DNA of 64,000 nucleotides from Durusdinium trenchii (GCA_963970005.1 CAXAMN010000001.1:2020724-2084723), one strand, 5' to 3'; shown: positions 14,601 to 29,600, numbered from the stretch's first letter. Made by a program: numbers and translations. Notes: generated from the letters alone by a model not told the origin.

Positions 14601-17600
14601 GTTATAGATGACAGGTGAGCCTCCCCTAAAGTTGAAGGACATGAATGAACTGGACATTTCCTTGTTTCTCCTCGAATGGAGGAGGGGCTCGACCGTGAGC
14701 AATAATATGCTCCTATGTTCCTCCAACTCGTCAGTCAGTCAACACGGCTCCACGACCGAATCAATTATACGACTCACTCGTGCCATTTCTTGGGCGCCGC
14801 GTCGACCGTGGGTACCGCCACGCGCAGCTCTGAGACTCACTTCATCCGACCCCAGGCCTTGAACACGGGGCTGCTGATGGATCGTTCGGAGCTGCAGTAT
14901 GTGGTGCATCCACCGTGTCACGTGCGACTTTCCGGACGCCCGGCGTTAGCGTAGACCGTCCGTTTGGAGCCGTAGACCGTCTGGGCGACTCCGAGTCGCT
15001 TTGGAGGTCGTCGTTGGTGCTTGGAGTCGGTTTGGTGAGCGGTTTGGTTGGGCGATCAATATGTTTTGATGGAGATGTTGGCTGGGGTAAGGTGCTTCCT
15101 TCTCATAACTGTCACTTGGGGCATGGTCCCTGATTCACCCAACGTCACGCTGGCAAGTTGAGCTAGATTTGATCTGTACGAGACCGGGATTTGGAGGTGA
15201 CACCGGCAACGGAGATCAACGCTGGCCATGAGACCGGCAATCTGAAGCGCTGTGGATCTTAAGGTCAAGATGTTGAACGTGGCACCTTCAATCAGCGGCA
15301 TAGCCACTTGGCCTCTCACAATGTGCGGTGAACACCAGCAACCACAGGCTGTACTACGCGGTGGGTATGCATAGATCCATATATGGCCGCGTTCTCGGTC
15401 CAACTGTGGAATCAGAGCAGGTAGCGATCACTTTGTGACTTGAGTTATGACAAGTCTCTGCATGGTCATCTTAGTCATCTTCAGTCATCCAGTCATCTTC
15501 AGTCATCTTAGTCATCCATCTGGATATCTCCTTCATCCCTGAGACGACGAGCCAGAATTGTCAGGTATCATCCACGACCAAGATTCTGCCATCCCCCACA
15601 GCCCGCTGAGTCTCTTGGACGTCGACCCGACCACGACGGTCGGATGGCGCGGATCACGGCGGTCGGAGCGCGGATCACCGGGGGGAGTCGCGAGACCTTC
15701 CGAGGAGACCTGGACCAAGGAGACCGAAGATCTCGTTCTTTTTTTCCAGCAAGGGTGAAACCATTTGAGCGAGACGATCTTTATTTCAAACCCTTTCTTT
15801 CTATCCGTTTTTTTTTAAGAACGTATTTATTTGTCAACCCTTCTGAAGTTGATGTTTTGGGTTGTGAGAGCCGCTCGTTCGTCCATGGCGTTGGACGACG
15901 AACGTCGTCCCCTTCTCCGGGTCCTCCAGGCGGGTCTGTCAACGGGCACTGACCGGTTTAGATCCCAGGCACTCCATGTATGCCATATATGCATGCATTG
16001 ACCCATATTGACCCATATTGACCCCCCAAACCACCCCAATGTAGGCATATATGCATGGAGTGTCTGGGATTCTATCAGTCGCACCAGTCAGCCAATCACT
16101 TCACGCCAGTCGCGCGGACATAGTGCAACTGGGGCACGGGCATTGCCCAGGTGACTTGGGCTTGGGCGAGCAGTCGCAAGCGGTAGTGTGCAATTCCTCA
16201 CTCTCGGAACTTGTCACTGGACACAGGAAGTTGGGGGGGGAGATCTTGTCTGTTGCGTGGTCGACGAACAAACCCACAGTCGTAGACGATCAGAAAAAAT
16301 ATACCGAAAAAACAGACCCTCATATCTCTGACCTGGAAATCTCACAAAATCCGAATTGAAGCCTGAACCATCAGACCGTGAAACACACACCCAAGATAAT
16401 GTAGACTCCTGATCAATAAACCCCTGCATATGAAGACGTTTTTACGATCCAAATTGGGGGATTATATAATTATCCATATAATCATGTTTTTTGAATGTAA
16501 TTGGGACCTCCCACAAAGCACTTGTATAGCAGGATCATCAACCTCGCCACCCCGACATGGTCCGACATGGCGACATAGCTCTCCCACGTGCCAGTGCTGG
16601 GCATGTCAAATGCAGCATTTTTTGAGCAGTTCACGGTAAATGTCCCCCGTGTGGGTATCCCAAATTCAAGCGATGTAGGGCAATTGCAATATCTACAGTA
16701 TCTCTTGTCACTCAACACGTGTGTTTTTTCAGCACATTCCACGTTTTGAGCTCCTTCCCACTTACTTAGGCCATCCTGGGCTTCGAGTACGGCTACTCCC
16801 TCGAGGAGGGCGCTGGCTTGGCATTGACAATGTGGGAGGCCAGCTCAAAACCGCAGAGGTACGGTGTTCTGTTGTTGCAAGGATCCAATACCGAGGAAGC
16901 TTGGTGTTTGGTATTCAACTTTACTGGTCTTCGGGACCTGGTTTTGGCAGCTAGACCGGCAAAAGTGGACTGCACAGTAGCTTCTTTGAGGGGTGACGAT
17001 GCGAGGCATTTTGCCAAAGATTTGGACGCATCAAAGACGAAGCCAAGAAACCCTTTTGAAGAAAGTGTCATTTTGACACAAACAACGCCACAATCATTGT
17101 TGTTGAAGAAGAAGAAGAAGAAGAAGAAGAAGAAGAACGTAGAGCCAGAAACTGAAGCCTTTTTTCAGCAACAAGCCAGACCCCCATTCACCGGCATGCG
17201 CCACTTCAAGGGAACTATATTTATATATATAACCGAACATCGTTTGTGGGCATTGGAGTCTTTGTGAGCTGTACAAAGGACATCTAGGTTCCAACATTGT
17301 TTGGTTGTACGTGTCACAGTCAACCTGTTACATGAGACTGGGAAGGTCAATGATCTATTGGGAAGGTCAAATCGTCTGGTATCAACATGCTTTTTAACTT
17401 GTTCACTGCATTTCATCATATGGCTCCATGGCACCACCCGACAGTGAACTTTGTGACTTTGTCAAGGCTCAGTTCGGCGACTTTGCCAATTGCGCCCAGC
17501 CCATCATTGACAACTTCATTGCCAGCGGGGAGCAGAAGTGACTTTGGCACATTGTAGCGGCCGCGATGACACCTGACCAGCAAAGACAGAAAAGTCCACA

Positions 17601-20600
17601 ATTTTTCGGCACACTGTCTACACCGTCTACACCGTTTACACCGTCTACACTGTCTATATAGGTACACCGTTTACACCGTCTACACCGTTTCCACCGTCTA
17701 CACCGTTGAAACAGTTACCGGCGTATCCGGTGTAAACAGCGTGGTCAGTGGTCAGCGTAACCAGCGTAACCAGCGAACAGCGTAACCAGCGTAACCAGCG
17801 AACAGCGTAACCAGCGTAATCAGCGTAACCAGCGCAACCAGCGCAGCCAGCCACCGCCAGCGTACCAGCGTACCAGCGTACAATCACTTGCGGACACGCT
17901 TTGCCACTTCGCTCGAAAAGTCACCCCCCCTGAACAAAAGATGTACTAGGAGACAAAATACATGCGTCAGACATGTTTTTATTCAAGTCAATGAGAAACC
18001 ATCACATTCTGCGACCCGAGGCCCTCATAGACTCAATGAGAATGTATTCCCAACTCCAGATATTGTTTTGGGAGTTGGTGACCCGAGGCCCTTTTGAAGC
18101 CCCGAGGCAAATCGTGGTATGGCGAACACCGATCCATGGAGGGGGCCACAAAGAACAAGACTGCCATCCGAGCTGACGCCAACACATCACAGTACATACC
18201 TGGACCCTCCAAGGGATGTCCAATGGACTACCCCACACTACCTATAGGCTTCCATTGGGCACCCCTTGGAGGGTCCAGGTATATATACATATAACACTCA
18301 GAATCAGTCACACGTCAGCTGTTGATGCTTTTTGCGTAAGATTTTGGGACACTTGGGATGGGCACTGATAGGGACTTTTCTGGCAGGGTTGGGCGGTTGG
18401 ACTAAACTAAGCTTTGCACCATGCAAATTACAGTCACTGGTCTGTAGGTGACCGAAACAGTGCCAAGATGTTGACGGCCTTGGATAGAAAGACTGAACGG
18501 TAACCCGGTTGTTGTGGCTAATCCAGAAACTCTCTTTGTTTGTATGACGATGACCATGACCATATACAAGTTACAAGACACATATAGCAACCCCCCCAGG
18601 GGATTTGTGAAGAAGATCTGGCAGAACTATGACACCATCCGATCGGTTCTCAGATTTGGTCAAGCTCGTGGCTGCCAGAGCCTGACCAAAACTGAAGCGA
18701 CCGGAAGTCTACATCGTGCTTTTGTGGTGAGGTGGGGTAGCCTGAGCAATCTGGTGATGCTGCTCCCGCATGGTCTGGAAGGGCAGGCGTGTCGCGCGGT
18801 GCTCCCGATCACTGAGGTTCGAATCCTTTCGATGAGGTTTGCTGAGCTCTAGTCCGAGGTTTTTGAGTTTGCTGGAACCAGATTACATCGGACTAGAATA
18901 CACCTGTGAGAATTACATTGTGTATTCTTTAATGATTGGAGGTACATTTTGTATCATTTTGTAAGAAGAAACACATGTGGGATGAAGGAGCTCATTACTG
19001 TCATGAGCAGGGTTGACTTCGCTTGTATGGTGTTCATCACTCTCCGACAAACGTCAACAACAAGAGAATTGGAAAAAAGGTGATCATCGGTGTGGGGTAA
19101 GACCAGGCGAGCATTCTGAAGTAAATCTCTCTCTTATCCCCATCTTCACAATCCCAACTGGACAATATACAGTACACATTGTTGGAGATGAAGTACTATC
19201 ATCCCACCTTCAAAATCCCAACACTTCTAGCATTCCCATGTTCCAAAAAGCCGACCAAAAAGGAAAAAAAACTCTTCTGGCACTTCCTGATTAACATCCA
19301 CCCCACCCGGACGACTGGTCGGACGGTCGAGCAATCGCTCGGACGGACGGTTTTTCACCGGGAGAGGCCGGCTCCGGAATTCGCCGGAGCCGGAGGATGG
19401 AGCGCACCGGAATCTTTTTAGTCGTGTCTCTTTGATTAGAGATGAGACTGGTAGTGTCAACTGGTGTCGACCTTGGGGATTCCGGCAGTTGATACAAGAA
19501 ATGTTCAAACCACCCTGAAAAGTATCAATAGCTGTGTTTTTTTGTAGCAAAAGTAAACAGGAGTATTCAATCTTCGGAGATATTCGGAGTATGTCGTCTT
19601 TGGCTTTCGGAGATTCAACTTCAACCATCGAAGTGTCTGGAGCCTCGTGCATCAGGGCCCGGAGCATTCCTCTGCGCGCCCCGAGCGCTTCCTGCAGCTG
19701 GTGGATGAGGCGTGTTTTTGTTTGGGCCAGAGAGATTCGTGGCTTTGACTGGCCCGAGCAGTAGTAGTAGCAGTAGTAGTAGTAGGAGGAGGAGTAGGAG
19801 TAGGAGTAGGAGTAGGAGTAGGAGTAGGAGTAGTAGGAGGAGTAGTAGTAGTAGTAGAAGTAGGAGTAGGAGTAGCAGTAGAAGTAGGAGTAGTAGTAGT
19901 AGTAGTAGTAGTAGTAGGAGTAGGAGTAGTAGAGGTAGTAGTGGTAGTAGTCGTAGTAGTCGTAGTAGTCGTAGTAGTAGTAGTAGTAGGAGTAGGAGGA
20001 GGAGGAGGAGGAGTAGTAGTAGTCGTGGTGGTAGTAGTAGTAGTGGTGGTGGTGGTCGTCGTCGTCGTAGTAGTAGTAGTAATAGTACTAGTGCTAGTGC
20101 TAGTACAAGTAGCCATACTGTTGATGGACAGAATCCTGCACCACCTCACCACTGGAAGGGTCGCATAGCAACCCCCACGCCCCCTCATTCGATGTTGGCG
20201 CGACTCCCTTGAGGAGGTGGTGCAGGATTTTGGACCTTCAACTTGTTTTAATTTTCTCACTGTGGTGTCCCCAATGTTAACGAGGGAGAACGAGAGCAGC
20301 AAGAAAACTGTGCGCAAAGTGGTGCAGGATTTTGTCCACCAACTAGTAGCAGTAGCAGTCGTAGTCGGAGTCTGGCAGTGGTAGTGGATATGGATGCTGT
20401 ATATATATAGAGGTGTTTTGTGCTTGAGTTGAAGCTAGTGATGCCAGTGCAAGAGATGCTTAGTGAGTTTGAGGCATGTTCTGTTTTGACAGCTGCCCCC
20501 AAGAAAATTTAATCTTTCAGAGTCGCACCCCCTTTTCCAAGCTAGACATGAACTGTGCAAACTTTGATTTGTATGTTTGACTGTTTGATGGTACTGTGAT

Positions 20601-23600
20601 TTGACAGTCGTACTGTAGTTTTGACTGACATTCACGCTTTGATTTGTAAGTTTTGATGGAGCGAACTATCATACTCGGGGTGTCAATGCATCCATGACCA
20701 GACGAAGTCCTCCTTCTCGCCGCTGTTGTGCTGGATAGAGTCACCCAGAATCGGAGTGGAGGCCTTCCCCGACCAGAATTGCCGAATTCTTTCTGGCAAC
20801 AGTTTTTCAAAAGTCATTTTCAAGGCCCTCTACCAAGGGCGTTTTTTGTTGAAGGCGGGATTCGACTGGGTGCAATCAAAGTAATATACATTGGGCAGAA
20901 GATAGAGAGGACCAATTGAAAGGACACTGGGAAAGCACAGAATCAAGAACATTACAAAACAAAAACAAAGGAACCAAATTTTGGCTCAGCTCACAAGCAG
21001 CTAATTTTTCGACACTATCATCGAACACATATATAGGGAAAATATACGTCAGCCTAAGAAACACTAGAAACACAAAAAGCACATAGCCCAACAATTTATA
21101 TATACGTATGACATGATTAGGGACACTATTTGTTACATGTTGTTTTTCAAATTTTTCCTGAATACTTGTGCTTCTAGTGAGTTTCCATGTCACTATGTTG
21201 CCTAATAATTTTGCGATGTCCAATCCCAAGCTTAATTTGGCGCAACACAACTCTAAGAATTTTACTCTACCAGTGGGCCCTTCGCGTAAGGAACGACTGC
21301 TGCACTGTCTGTCACGCAGGATGCCGATATGCTGTGGCCTGCGAAGGACAAGGCTCTTGAAGACGAAAAGAAGTGACTGAGCTGAGTCGGGCGAACGGAG
21401 GAAAATGCTACCCACAAAACATACCTTGAAACACCCACAAAGGTAAGAGTCTCTTAAACATGAAGAACATGAAGAACATAGACGTTCCGGGTTTTGGAGG
21501 AGCTGTGTGCAGTCAACACTTCCGATTTCCCTCAAAAAAGACAGGTCTCGGTCGAAAGCTTCGTTGGAGGATGCTTATCAGAATGGTTTGTTTGGCTTTG
21601 GTTCAACACCTAGAATATCCTAGAATCCTCAAAAGTTGGTGGTTAAATTGGTTCATTTTGTTGGTTTCTTAGGGTGTTAGTGGAAAGAACATGTCGACAT
21701 GTTTTCACGAGTTGAAGGACCAAATGATCCGTCCATCTTTCTTCGGGTGGTCACGCTTTCCACCCTTTTCGAGCGGATCTGATGGATCTGTTTGACCTTT
21801 TGGACGAATTGATTCGCCTCCGCAACACGGCATTGCGCACCTCACAGTCGGCTTTTGAGCCTTGGCCAAAAGAGTCCATTGCTTCGCCCTTCTTTCATCC
21901 AATTACTTGCAGGATGAAGTCCTCGGGGAAGAACGGCTAAACCCCGAGGCGCGAAGCTCGAGCCGTGGTCTACGACGTCCTTGAAGCCATTGAATTGGAG
22001 GAGCCGCCTTTTTCATGCCATGCAGTATGCCATACTCTAAGAAAACGGATGTGTTGGACATTTTGGTATATTTTGCTTGTTCTTTTCTACTGTTTTATTG
22101 TAAAATTTTGGTTGTTTAGACCACACACAAGGCTGTTGGCTGATCAAAGGACATTGACTAACTACTAAACTGTGGAAGATCGGTTGACACTGAAGACAAA
22201 CTACTAAACTTACTGTTTATAGTATTTTACAATACAAAAAGACGTGATGTATCTAGACCGTCTCAATTTTTGGAGCCCTAGCCACTGGTGTGGGTAGGTC
22301 CTGTTTGACAAAAATTCCATCCCTCGACTGTGACTGTGAGGTACTTGTAGTTCAGCTTGAAGGTCTGCATATTTTGTTTGTAAATCAATGCGATGGTGAT
22401 AGTACATAGATTTGGAGCACCAATAAGAAGAGCGGTTTTCCAGAGATTCTTCACACTCCTAGTGGCCGATCTCTCAGCAAAGAGGTGAAGTAGAGTTGGC
22501 ATTGGTCCCTTTTGAGTTAATGATCTATTTTTGACTTTGTAGTGACTTCCCCCACTTGACTTTTCCCTGACTCTTTCCAAGCTGACACAACCTTCCCAGA
22601 AATGATTTTGACCATTTGGAGGTGGTGGTCGTGGTGGTGGTTCCTTTGGCAACCGCTTTTGTTGGAAGGTCCACGCTTCGCCATGTCCCCAAATGCCAAG
22701 CCGAAACAGCGCTTCGATGGGCCGTGGCCAACTGACTCCGTCGGAGTCGCAGGATGAAGCCGCTGTAGAGCAAGGTGTCCATCGATTGGCACTACTGCAG
22801 GAGAGCTTCGATTATTGCAGGAACATCATGGTCGTGTGCCGACCATCTCGAGCGGGTTTTGGCACTACCGGATGACCCGAACTTTCAGAACCCCCATGGC
22901 CCGTCGCTGCGTGTTTTGGAGAAAGAGGGTGAAGGAGTGAAGGAGTTCTCAACCAACTGGACATTCCGGAGATGAGTAAGTTCTGTCTATAAGTTGAACT
23001 TCTCATGTGTGTACACAATTTCAAAGGGTGGGACACCTAGATGTCGTACAGGAATTGTACATAATTGTACTCAGGTGCTGCACCTTTGTCGCCCGAACCT
23101 GATATTTTCACGCGGGAGAGCACGTCTTTCGCTTCCTGGAAGCGAGTTCTTTCAGGCGTTTTGGTGACCATAGGAGTGCCACAGGTATCCGTGAGCCAGT
23201 TCGAGGAGATGAACCCCTTCCAGAGATCAAGACATATCATGACATATCCCAAGCACCATGAACAGCGCCCAATCACATCCGGGCCTTGGTGATGCGTGTT
23301 ATCAAATCCTCACCAGGGACGGTTGAGAGAAGGCCACAGGAAGCCATGCTGGCTGCTTGTTGGGCATGTCAGGCATCCAACTTTGGTGACGCACCGGACC
23401 TGCTCTGGTCTCACAGACCTACTAGCTTGTTCTCTGCAGCACAGGCCACCCTCCGACATGGCACAGGTACATCACCACTCCGGCCAACCTTTTCCACGTC
23501 TTGCGGCGGCAAGTGCACCGAAGCTTCGTTGGGGCGCCCGTGCGCGGGACGCGCCAGGACCTCGTTCATGGCGAAGCTCGGGACCTCGTCGGTCGAGACT

Positions 23601-26600
23601 TCGGTCGAGACTTCGGTCGGTGTTCCGCATTGAGCGGTTGCGGAGGCCAAACCTTTGGTTGTGATGACGGCCAAGTACCTGTTGCACCACAGGCCAGCTA
23701 GAGGTTGTTTAAGCTCGCCAAGCCTCCTTAAGCTGCGCATGGCTGAAAGAACTGTGGAAAGCAAGAAAGACAACACAAGAAGGAAGCAAGAGAAGGCATT
23801 AGAAGACATCAAGATATGAGAGAAGTCATGATTTCGCTCAGAAGTGTCCTTTGCAACAGCAGTGCATCAATAGATAATGCTTTCAGGCCCTGTCGCTCAC
23901 CTTTGGAGCACATGATGTCCGGCACTCGCTTCCAGCGTTTGATTCAGGCAAGCTGGGCTTCACTGATGCGGAATGATATGTTACGTATGATATGTCAGGA
24001 TGCATCAACTGTCTTGTTTTGTGTCTCAGATGCCATTTGCGAGAAAGGGACACCCTGGCTCTGGGAGATTTGCTGCTGAGACATCTCCAAAAAAATGGAA
24101 ACTTGTGTGGCTGTGAACCATCATCCCAAGCCAACACAGGGAAACAGTTTTGCGTGTTAGAAGTTCACATCTATAGCCGAAATTAAAAAACGAATGGATC
24201 AGGAGCGAGTAGGTTGAGGCACCAACAAACAGAACAACTGTTTGATGCGACAGGAAGGGGGCGACGGCGACAACATGTGCTCGAGCGTGCCCAAGCGGAA
24301 CCAGCGACCGACATCGACCGACCATCCGATGTGACGCGGAACGACCGGCATGTCGTTCTTCCATCGATAGGTCCGACCGGTCCGGCATCGTTGGCCCACA
24401 AGAGTTGAAACAACATATTAGTCCATGTCGGACATGTCCCATGTCTGATCAGTTGTCGACATGAGACACATGAGACGTCAGACTCTGTCTAGGCAGCGTT
24501 TACACAGGACCTAACGAAAGGAGCGTCAATGACGTCCCAACGGGTGTACTTTGTTTGGTGAGTGCCTTCCTTGGCTTTGCAGTGATGCCTCGGGCGTGAC
24601 GTGGGTTTGCATGGACTCAGTTTTGCCCTGCGGCCTGCGGCTCATGCGGCGTCTTGAGGCATCCAAAGCTGATCAGAGGAATTGCAAGCGGGTGATCTTT
24701 TGTAGCGGCAAGGCGAGGGCCAATGGAATACCTGCAAGGTTCAAGTCAGGGGGCTTGCGGTTCTTGACATGCTATGAACGACTTGATTTTCAAACGTCAT
24801 GACAAAGCAAGAGTGGCTCAGACAAAGCAATGATTTTGGGATCTATGGCAGACTTCTGCAGACTTGCCAGTGAACTGCCACCTCTCGAGGTCTTCTATGA
24901 GCTACATCATGGAAGGGCGACGAGAGGTTTAGAAGGTCCCTGGCTGGGCGGGTGTGAAATCGGTCTGGGCCGGGCTGGGAAATCGGTGCTATCTGGATGT
25001 ATCTGGATGTATCTGGTGAACTCGGAGCAGAACATTTTGACTTCAAAGTGAATCCAACATCCAGTTGACAAGACTTTGTGCATCACTTCCCCAAAGGAGC
25101 TTGTCATCAGGTCTGAATGGGTGATTGATTACATCCACTCTATAGAAGGTTTTGGTACATATCTCTGCAAACACGGGCAACATCTTGCCTGCGCCTGGCA
25201 GCCAAAGCGCCGATCACTCTTGTCACTACAAGCGACATCTCCTACTAATTACTGGGCGCGCGAACCTGCAAGACGTTGCTTCTCGCGGTAGGACGCCGTT
25301 GTCCGACGTTCCAGGCAGGACTTACCGCCCAAAGCGAGCACTGCCAGGTGCTGTAGTGCTACACCGTTTGGAGCAGCTGGCACCCTTTCCTGCGATGAGC
25401 GTGGCCGTGGTTTGCAGCCGGGGAACTCTGGGGAAGGTGAGATGGCTGGTGGTCAAAATCAGATAGAACTCACTGGCAAAAAAGGGTCAAGATCGGCGGG
25501 AAGCTTTTCTGAAGACTTGCCTGTGTTCGCTTAAAGCTTAGGTTCTGTTGTTATATAATTTATACGTGTCGTTTTCTTAAATACATGTACATTTTTTTTT
25601 TTTGCTCGTCTTTTCGGTGCAATGCGTTTCTCGTTTCATGCGAACATTTCTCGCAGATCTCGACTCCGCTGGAAAACACACCTTTGGCGTAAGCGGGTCG
25701 TCAACTGAATCTTCTCGTCGATGAACTTGGCTCTCGCGTGACATCGACTGCATTCCACGTTGCGACCCTGTCTCTGCATAGTGTGCGAGACGTGCCCTTC
25801 CCACAAGCTACTCTCCAGCGGTCCCGTGTAGCATGGCTCACTGACGAACTTGGTGAAGGCTTCTTCGTTCGTCCTTGCCAAGATGTAGCTTTTGCAAGCC
25901 ATGCACCTGAGGTATGCACGATCCAACTTCAGATGGTGCACTCCGCTCTGTTGACCGGTTTGGGAGGCCACCAGAGCATGAATCATCTCCATCCTGGTCT
26001 GCTTGGGCTGAGAGAGCTTGGGCGCTTTTTCGCAGGGCTTCTCTCCAGCTTCTTTTAGCTCAACCAGGAGACTCTTGCTGTGGTAGCGGAGTTTGCAATG
26101 CCCACAGCGAATGCCACTTCGAAAGGGCTCCCATGCATGCCCGTTGGGTGACTCTTTGGCAAGCAGGTCAGCAAGGATTTCCTTCTTCTGCTGGATGAGT
26201 GGAACTTTATCCTGCATGACGGCTTCCTTGCGGTGCAAATAGTGGTTCTTGTTCTGAAGCAAAATGCTCATTCGCTCCCCGGCTTGCAGCAAGATTTCAT
26301 GAGCATCATTGTCCACATGAGCCTGCATGTCAAGAATCTCAGTGGGTTCGAACAATTTGCCGGTGCGAAGGGCCAACTGCTGCGTGTCTTTCTGGGTGAT
26401 CCGTCGGAGTTCATTCTGAGAAAGCTCCTGCTTGGAGAAAAGGAGAGGCCAGACATGGTCAAAATCCTCGAACTCCAGCCCCGGAAAAAGATCCGGAAAA
26501 GTCTCAAAGGCCACATGAGGTTTCCAAGCCTGCCACACCTTCACATCATAGAGGGCCACCGGGGTCTTCTCAGTGACATGGAGTGCCAGCTGCTTCATAG

Positions 26601-29600
26601 CGTAAAAGAAAGCCCTCCTTCGAGTCGCCGGAGCAGGACAGATGCCAGTAATGGACCCCACCTGCTGCTTGGTCTTCGTAAGATGGACGCAGACAGCAAA
26701 GGCAAAACGTCGATGCCTCTTGTCCCCACAAGTGGGTGCCACTGCAATCGAGCATATGTGACCTTTGTCGGCCCGGAGAAGGCCAAGATCTTCCCACAAG
26801 CCTGTGCCTTCGATGGTGGCCAATCCCTCTTCAGGCTCGTAAAAGATCTTCTGAACAAAGCCTCTCTGCCAAAGCTCTGGATCCGTGCCCGCTTGCAACC
26901 TATTGACCCATTCAGACGACAGCTCTTTGACCCGGCCTTGCCAAAAGGAACACTCCCAGAGCATATGTCTGAAGGTCAAGTCAACTCCACATAGGGGGCA
27001 ATGGCCAGAAACTCCATGTAAGGTGCCTTGATGGAAAGCACGAAGTCCTGTAGCCAAGGAGTCACTTGTAGTCCTCTGGATGTGCAGACTGATCATCCAA
27101 TCCAAGTGCCTTTCCATGTCGTGGCAGCCTTCATACCTGGTCAAGCGCAAAAGCCGTTGCCATCGGAATTCCTGCTGGAGCTGAGAGTGGATGACCGGCC
27201 ATGGATCCAAAAGGGAGAGCAAACAGTCTGGTATCCCTCCGTAACCTGTGCACTTCCATTTGTGGCCATTGGAGATGTCAAACTCCATGTCAAGCAAGTA
27301 GGCCTGAAGGGCTTGAAGAGGGCCGGATACCACCTGCCATTTGTACCGGGCTTGTTGGAGAGCTCCCAGTGCGGTGTTCCAACTGGTCCAGAAGAGATGC
27401 TGTTTGCTCTCATCAAAGCGGTGGAAGACCTTCCAGACTGTGTGCAGGTGTTGGAGGATGATTGAATCCCCCGGATCTGGCTGTCCATCATTCATGTCAT
27501 ACACCACATCGACTGAGCCTGTCCGCTGGAGTTTGAGGCCCCGTGCTGCTAAGACCCGGAGTTGCTGTCGTCTTTGAGGGGCCAGTCCATTGGCTTGAGC
27601 TCCCCAGGACATCACGGGTGGATGGCCCCTTTGTGCAGCCTGTAGCGTATGCCAGTGGACAGCCGAAGGCGATGAAGGATCCCAACACGTCCTTTGCCCT
27701 TCAAGAAGCGCTTTTTGATCTGAGGGACCCGGCGCCTGCGACCCGCAGTGGAGTCAACTCCCAGGTCTCGGAGGACATCGTAGTGCTCTGGATCACTGTC
27801 CGTCAACAAGGCCTTCAGGGCCCTAGCAGCTTCTTTGGAGCTGGTGAGGAAGCCTGTTTTGTCCGTGTTCAACTTCAGGCCAGCTTCCTCCATTTGGTGC
27901 TTCATGGTGCGGAAAGCACTCAAAGCTTCTCGAGCTGCAAAGTCAGGGTCCCGGCTGTGGATGTCAAAACTGACATCGTCCACCCAAGTCTGGAGGGTGA
28001 CGGCCGAATGGTTGGTGACCATGACCTTGAGGGGCTTGAAAAGGATGAGCTTCGAGATGGCTGGCGCCTGAGGGCATCCCTGTAGGATTCCTTTGTCATA
28101 ATGCTTGGCCTCTCCATTGATGCCTTCAGCTTGAATGGTCCTCGGCCCTCGATAGACGTCCAGTGCAAACTTGAGGTGCAAGGGCGGATATGCCAAGTCG
28201 CGAGCAGGTGCGATGATGGCATCCAGGTCAACATGGTCATAGAAGCAAGTGAGGTCTGCTAAGCAAGTGACCGTGTGTATGCCTTGATGGCGGGCAATCT
28301 CCGCATGCAGCATCCGCCCGATGGCAATGCTCAGACAGTCGCGCCCCGGCCGAGCTTGATCCCAAGGCAGCTGATCATCCAAAGAGAGCTGCCACCTCTG
28401 CAGGTCCGCCTTTCTCGCACGGCACCATACCCGATACAAACAGCTGGTGAGGGCAATTGGTCTCTCGACCTTCTCATTTTTTGGGTATGAGAACGATGTT
28501 TGTCACCCTCAGTTGCAAAGCCAGCTCTCCTTCTCGCTCCATGGAAGTGAGCAACTCAGCCAGTTTCTCCACTGCAGGATAAGGCAAATGCCGAAGGAAG
28601 TCATATGAAATGCCATCAGGTCCAGCAGCCTTGTTGGGCAAATGCCGAAGAAGCTGTTGTAGTTGATGGGACTGAATGGGAGGCAATTGCTCCGCTTGAT
28701 CTTTGGCTGCTTCCTGCAAAAGATCCCATTGCCGAAGGGGACGGGGATCAGGGCGTGGGCGCCAAATGCCCTCCCATTGAGCCTGTCGTGCTAGTTGTCG
28801 TTCTGCCAGCGGCAAATGTTTAAAGGGCCTTTGCCATGGAACATCTTTCTGCCTGAGACTCCGGAAAAGGCCCCTGAGTCCCTTCTGATGAGCCTTCTCC
28901 AGCCAGAGCTTGTATTCCTCGCTGGAGGTGTGGAAGATAGCCTTGTGGGCGAGCTGCTCTTCTTCTGCAATGATGCGCCGAATCTCCAAAGGCTCATTGG
29001 TGGGATGCTGTATCCAATGCTTCATGAGCGCAGTGAACAGGTCTTGGCTCATCCCATCCGATGCATGCTGAGAAACTGACTCCAACATATTGAGTAGGTC
29101 CTGAGCAACTCGAGGGTGCTGAGATTGATGAACCACATTGACTCGCACCTTCATCTTCTCCCAGAAGGCAACATGACCTTTCTTCCAAACTTGGGACTTG
29201 GTCTGATCGACCAGAGGTGCCTGGAACATGGAGATCCGGGATCCTCTTCCTTGTGTGGGTGTGTGGAGCAACTGAGTCAGGTATTTCTCTGTTTGTGTGG
29301 CCCAGCGAGCAAAGTCAGAGCCTATGCCAGTGATGGGTTGGCCAATGATGTGGAAGGGACCGTCGTCTTCCCAAAAACTGGTCCAGGTGGCCGGCAAAGG
29401 ATGAGTCCTTCCGATCGGAGGGAAGCGCTGAAGTTGTTGGACAGAGACAGCCGCATAATCACAGTTGAAGGTCACATCCAGGGCACAATGAGGCTTCCAC
29501 GGCACATCCCAGTTGGCTTGAACCTGAAGACATGGTGCCAGAGTGGAGGAGACCAGCAGGAAGTCCAGTTGAGATCCTTGCAAGGTGGTGGGTCCTTGTG

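Noticed and set aside
18810-18832. GGTTCGAATCC, resembling a tRNA B box
   Set aside because: No A box or acceptor pairing around it, and it follows an OGDH exon end.
19652-20317. 221-residue minus-strand frame rich in Thr, and Ser/Arg and Val frames on the + strand
   Set aside because: Produced by reading the TAG/AGG microsatellite; no protein complexity outside the repeat.
20970-20986. ATTTTGGCTCA, similar to the DinoSL core
   Set aside because: Only 11 bases match, no unit or open frame follows, and it is inside an intron.
20876-21535. 219-residue minus-strand open frame
   Set aside because: Lies antisense over an OGDH exon and intron; composition (Cys/Leu/Phe rich) fits chance.
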